This document shows, one piece after another, positions 32,332 through 34,491 of a stretch of DNA of 34,491 bases (the first letter of the stretch is position 1; every line of letters starts with the position of its first letter). The stretch comes from Gordonia tangerina (GTDB lineage: Bacteria; Actinomycetota; Actinomycetes; Mycobacteriales; Mycobacteriaceae). The stretch is from assembly GCF_021556435.1 (NCBI RefSeq), contig NZ_JAKGCU010000036.1, positions 1 through 34,491 on the forward strand. Reading direction: 5' to 3'. The notes under the pieces are model-generated. The model searched no databases, was not told where the DNA came from, and saw only the letters and a list, made by a program, of their open reading frames with translations. The translations under genes and the position numbers were made by a program.

Positions 32332-32622
32332 ATGCCAGAGAAGCGGAAGAAGTACGACCGGGAGTTTCGTGATGGGGCTGTCCGGATCGTCGAGGAGACG
32401 GGTAAGTCGATCGCCCAGGTCGCCCGAGACTTGGGGGTCAACGAGGGCACGTTGGGCAACTGGGTCAACCGGGCGCGCGCCGAGCGGGAGGGCAGCGGCG
32501 AGCTGACCCCTGATGACGCTGCTGAGCTCAAACGGTTGCGTGACGAGGTCGCCGAGCTGCGGATGGAGCGTGATGTCCTCAAGCGATCAGTGGTCCTGTG
32601 GGTGAAGGAGGCGACGAAGTGA
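32332..32622 (+). CDS. IS3-family transposase OrfA
   Basis: 96 residues from the ATG at 32332 behind GAGGAG. The HTH_Tnp_1 domain is clear: KYDREFRDGAVRIVEETGKS then IAQVARDLGVNEGTLGNWVN. A leucine-zipper helix (ELKRLRDEVAELRMERDVLK) follows, as in IS3 OrfA proteins that dimerise and bind the ends. The stop overlaps the orfB start (GTGA). The protein appears intact although its element is not. Confidence 0.92.
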   Translation: MPEKRKKYDREFRDGAVRIVEETGKSIAQVARDLGVNEGTLGNWVNRARAEREGSGELTPDDAAELKRLRDEVAELRMERDVLKRSVVLWVKEATK

Positions 32623-33349
32623 GCGTGGCGCGCTTTATCGCCGACCAGAGGACCAAGTACCGGGTGCCACACGCGGTGAGCTGCCGGCTACTCGGGTCAG
32701 TGAGGCGTGGTTCTACAAATGGCGCAACCGGGCCCATTCGCCGGGTGCGGCAACGGGTTTGCACACCACCCGTGACTACCGCCGGGACACCATCGACCGG
32801 GCCGTCGCGGTGGCCTTCGACAAGGCCCGCGGGCTGCACGGGTCGCCGCGCCTGCATGCGGATATGCGTGCTGACGGGTGGACGGTGACCGAGAAGACTG
32901 TCGCTGATTCGATGAGCCGCCAGGGCCTGGTGGCGCGGCGGATCCGTCGGCGCAGCGGGCTGACCCGCCAGGACAAGAGCGCGGCGAAGTTCCCCGATTT
33001 GTTGTGTCGCGATTTCACTGCTCAGTGTCCCGATGAACGGTGGGTCGGCGACATCACCGAGATCCCGACCGCGGCGGGCAAGTTGTATCTGGCCACGGTC
33101 ATCGACCTCTACAGCCGTCGGTTGCTGGGTGCGGCCACCAGTCGCCACCCGGATGCGGCGTTGGCGTGTGCGGCCATCGAGATGGCGGTCGCCACGCGGG
33201 GCGGTAAGCAGGCGATATGGCGTGACGACGATGCGCAGAAGCTGATTTTCCACACCGATCGAGGGTCTACGTACACCGCGAAGAAGTTCACCAAGCTGTG
33301 CCGCCGGATGGGTATCCGGCAGTCGATGGGGCGTGTCGGATCGTGCCTG
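32619..33349 (+). pseudogene. IS3-family transposase OrfB, frameshifted and truncated
   Basis: The GTG at 32619 opens SVARFIADQRTKYRVPHAVS and CRLLG, then the frame changes at 32694-32697, where GGGTC probably was GGGGTC (one G lost). Coding resumes as VSEAWFYKWRNRAHSPG. The rve catalytic core shows the first two acids, in ERWVGDITEIP and in FHTDRGSTYTAKKF. It ends at MGRVGSC followed by LLTG and TAA at 33361, losing the third acid (normally ...AAAESFF). The normal IS3 OrfAB frameshift is at the orfA end, so this internal one is a real lesion. Confidence 0.88.
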
Positions 33350-33411
33350 TTAACCGGCTAATCCGGGGCCCAGGGCTACGGTGAAATGAACACGCCGCCA
33401 ACAGAAGATAC

Positions 33412-33440
33412 TTGACCGGTGCTGACGGTAGGGTTACACC
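33412..33440 (+). promoter_or_regulatory. probable promoter of the recombinase gene (leaderless)
   Basis: TTGACC (33412-33417), a 17-base spacer and TACACC (33435-33440) are followed by ATG only 6 bases later, with no ribosome site. This fits a leaderless transcript. Confidence 0.5.
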
Positions 33441-33446
33441 TGTCTC

Positions 33447-34373
33447 ATGACGGATCGGCAACCGCTGTATCTGGAACCTGGCACTGAGGTTGCCTGGCAG
33501 TTGGCCGGTGACCATGCCGGAGAGTACGTGGTGGTCAACGATTATCTCGGCTATCTGGCCGATCGAAACTACTCGGCGCGCACGTTACGGGCCTACGGCT
33601 ACGATCTGTTGGCGTTTTGCAGGTGGCTCGACGAGTCTGATCTTGCGTTGGAATCAGTAACTACGACATCGCTTCTCGACTTCATGCGGTTCTGTCGGCA
33701 GGCGTCGATTCCGGGCCGCCCGGCCAATGTGTTGTCGATGACTGGGCAACGGCTCGATCGGTACTCGCCGACCACCATCAACCACCGACTCGCGGCGTTG
33801 ACGGGGTTGTTCACCTATCGCAGCATCACCGATCCTGACCTGGTCAATCCGGTCCCGAGTGGGCGTGAAGCACGCCGCGTCACCGCCGAGGAACGCAACG
33901 CCCTGCTCGGTCATCTGGTCAAGCCGAAGAAGCGGTCAGCGTTGCGGCTACGCGAACCGCGTCGGCTCCCTCGGGCGCTGGATCGTCGCGAGACCGCAGA
34001 TCTGGTGGCGAGCCTGCGCACCTGGCGGGACCGGTCGTTGGCCGGTTTGATGTTGTTGTCGGGGTTACGCTCGTGCGAGTTGCTGACCCTGGATGTGACC
34101 GATGTCGATATCGGCGCCCGCTGGGTTCGGGTTCTGGGCAAGGGCGGCAAGGAACGCCGGGTGCCCCTCGATGTTGAGGTGGCTGGCCTGATTCACACCT
34201 ACGTCCTCACCGAGCGGCCCGAATCATCCAGTAGCCGTTTGTTTCTAGTGGCGAAGGGACCGCACCGGGGTCAGCCGCTGACCGCGGCCGGACTACGCAC
34301 GATCTTCCGCTACCACCGCCTCAAATCCGGCGTGACCGCCGGCCACCCCCACGCGCTGCGTCACACCTTCTGA
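33447..34373 (+). pseudogene. tyrosine recombinase (phage-integrase family), C-terminus cut off by an IS
   Basis: 308 readable residues. The N-terminal core-binding SAM-like domain (about 25-130) contains NYSARTLRAYGYDLLAFCRW. The catalytic domain has the first arginine in LLSGLRSCELLTLDVTDVD (about 207), the lysine in LGKGGKERRVPL (about 233) and HPHALRHTF (about 300-308) with the HxxR pair. The TGA stop is supplied by the first three bases of IS copy 2 at 34371. The second histidine and the tyrosine nucleophile are therefore missing and the protein should be inactive. Before the insertion it was probably a full XerC/D-like or transposon-type recombinase. Confidence 0.88.
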
Positions 34374-34491
34374 GGTTCCCCCCGAACCGTAGAGGCATCG
34401 ATAATGAGGAGCACGATGCCAGAGAAGCGGAAGAAGTACGACCGGGAGTTTCGTGATGGGGCGGTCCGGATCGTCGAGGAGACAGGTAAGC
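34371..34491 (+). mobile_element. IS3-family element, copy 2, left end only in window
   Basis: The first 121 bases match copy 1 (from 32287), with three substitutions. Two are silent changes in orfA (Ala and Thr codons), and the last base of the window also differs. orfA starts at 34416, again 45 bases from the end. The element continues beyond the window, so its intactness is unknown. It interrupts the tyrosine recombinase. Confidence 0.9.
34416..34491 (+). CDS. IS3-family transposase OrfA, N-terminal part
   Basis: 25 complete codons (MPEKRKKYDREFRDGAVRIV onward) identical in protein to the start of OrfA in copy 1. The window ends within codon 26, whose first base is C where copy 1 has T, so one amino-acid change follows. 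It is the start of the helix-turn-helix domain. Confidence 0.9.
   Translation, partial: MPEKRKKYDREFRDGAVRIVEETGK

Larger units (their letters stand above)
32287..33349 (+). mobile_element. IS3-family element, copy 1, right end missing
   Basis: The left end TGAGGTTCCCCCCGAACCG is identical to that at 34371, which fixes the boundary. orfA and a frameshifted orfB follow. Similarity to the transposase stops after RVGSC (about 33349), before the third catalytic acid and the right terminal repeat. Unrelated sequence then leads into a recombinase gene. The copy cannot move by itself. Confidence 0.85.

Noticed and set aside
1..34491. Search for tRNA, rRNA, toxin-antitoxin, restriction-modification or phage structural genes
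   Set aside because: No tRNA TpsiC-like arm in a plausible setting and no protein of these classes was recognised on either strand.

Overview
The window looks like chromosome from a high-GC actinobacterium of the Mycobacteriales, most like Gordonia or a close relative; this is an inference from gene content, not a search. Supporting signs are many GTG starts, GTGA/ATGA stop-start overlaps, probable leaderless genes, a DUF222 (13E12-type) protein, an EthA-like Baeyer-Villiger monooxygenase, an MMPL transporter, a DUF6319 protein and a CadI-like protein. Most of it reads as ordinary accessory chromosome. Both ends are mobile-element debris.

Layout. 1-230: the tail of an IS630-type transposase and a strong hairpin. 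240-3760: a small regulatory and stress block, with a DUF4386 membrane protein behind a MerR-type promoter, an ArsR/SRPBCC pair behind a perfect dyad, and a MerR-HEAT regulator with a separate HEAT-repeat partner. 3837-9693: metabolic genes, namely a frameshifted FAD/NAD(P) protein, a crotonase-family hydratase, a YceI protein, a hexose-6-phosphate mutarotase and a YihY/BrkB membrane protein. The leader of the last gene has a near-consensus promoter. 8782-12583: an EthA-like monooxygenase translationally coupled to an alpha/beta hydrolase, with a divergent PucR-type regulator. A ketone-to-ester-to-alcohol-plus-acid route is plausible.

12630-16017 is the most coherent system: an arsenic/metal cluster of arsR, acr3 efflux permease, arsC, a second arsC-like gene, a convergent CadI/ArsI-type metalloprotein and a second, divergent arsR. 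Copies of one 16-bp operator (TTCGACATATGTCAAT or close variants) lie at both arsR promoters, so the cluster is probably under shared control.

16163-29424: a DUF222 protein without its HNH nuclease domain and with a pentapeptide-repeat tract, a quinone oxidoreductase, a ferredoxin reductase, RsgA, an MMPL transporter, an alpha/beta-hydrolase fused to a UPF0158 domain, three small conserved-looking genes including DUF6319 behind a 34-bp perfect palindrome, a zinc-ribbon/coiled-coil protein and exonuclease III. 29656-31268: a possible 32-residue amphipathic peptide and SelO.

31552-34491 is a layered wreck. A drug-efflux MFS gene has an internal deletion and is cut by an IS3-type element. That element is frameshifted and loses its right end, next to a tyrosine recombinase gene. 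The recombinase is cut within its catalytic domain by a second, slightly diverged copy of the same IS. No CRISPR array, rRNA, tRNA or clear new defence system was seen.
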